Below are positions 63,956 to 64,000 of a DNA stretch of 64,000 bases, one piece after another. How positions within the stretch are numbered: the stretch's first letter is position 1; each line of letters starts with the position of its first letter. The DNA comes from Tolypeutes matacus. Its lineage: Eukaryota > Chordata > Mammalia > Cingulata > Chlamyphoridae. The stretch is taken from positions 7,217,595 through 7,281,594 of the forward strand of contig JAKSZT010054335.1 of the NCBI GenBank assembly GCA_026826555.1. The letters run 5' to 3'. The position numbers and the translations under genes were made by a program. The notes under the pieces are model-generated. The model was given only the letters and a program-made list of their open reading frames with translations, made no database searches and had not been told where the DNA came from.

Positions 63956-64000
63956 ATCTTTTTTTTTTTTTAAACAATTTATTGAAGTCTATCATTCACA
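63956..64000 (-). mobile_element. Start of a reversed L1 or SINE at the window edge
   Basis: A T run followed by AAACAATTTATTGAAGTC, like the reversed 3' end of a retroelement cut by the window edge. It interrupts the old L1. Confidence 0.4.

Overview
This is nuclear DNA of a placental mammal, most likely an armadillo or a close xenarthran relative. It has spliced genes with GT/AG introns, CpG-island promoters and a dense load of interspersed repeats. The lineage clue is a tRNA-derived SINE present in about 20 copies, recognisable by an A-box/B-box head, a GCACGGCGTGGTTAGCTGAC-like body and an AAATGAATAAATAAATAAAATCTT tail. I recognise it as the DAS/DASSINE family of armadillo genomes. The species call rests on recognition, not on a database search.

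Two protein-coding genes can be assembled in full, both on the minus strand and in the order and orientation of human 3p22. ENTPD3 (ecto-NTPDase 3, NTPDase family) runs from a CpG island near 61.7 kb down to about 35.07 kb. It has a probable non-coding exon 1 and ten coding exons, giving 527 residues with every apyrase conserved region checked intact. RPL14 (ribosomal protein eL14) runs from 18.43 kb down to 15.15 kb, with six exons, 210 residues, a 5' pyrimidine-tract start and an AATAAA signal. The RPL14 promoter looks bidirectional: a plus-strand first-exon-like sequence starts about 170 bp away, divergently, where human ENTPD3-AS1 would be expected.

Region by region: 1-4.5 kb is mostly unique or old-repeat sequence with one solo LTR. 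4.5-6.2 kb is a GC-rich island with a degenerate minisatellite, a retroviral LTR fragment and a 10-N assembly gap. 6.4-13.5 kb is a nest of L1, LTR and SINE insertions. 13.5-15.1 kb is old repeats. 15.15-18.7 kb is RPL14 and its promoter. 18.7-35 kb is intergenic or possibly antisense-transcript territory dominated by old L1/L2/MIR and a second nested L1 (23.8-27.7 kb). 35.07-61.75 kb is ENTPD3, with introns holding SINEs, LTRs and ancient repeats. 61.8-64 kb is upstream intergenic DNA with simple repeats, a SINE and old L1.

No previously undescribed biological system is evident. The points most worth a second look are: a one-base frameshift that replaces the conserved cytoplasmic C-terminal tail of ENTPD3, with the tail still readable in the next frame; the divergent first-exon-like sequence at the RPL14 promoter with duplicated NRF1-type sites; a family of about 600-bp MaLR-like solo LTRs with exact 5-bp target duplications; and two isolated short local duplications (49 bp and 30 bp) each about 1.33 kb apart.
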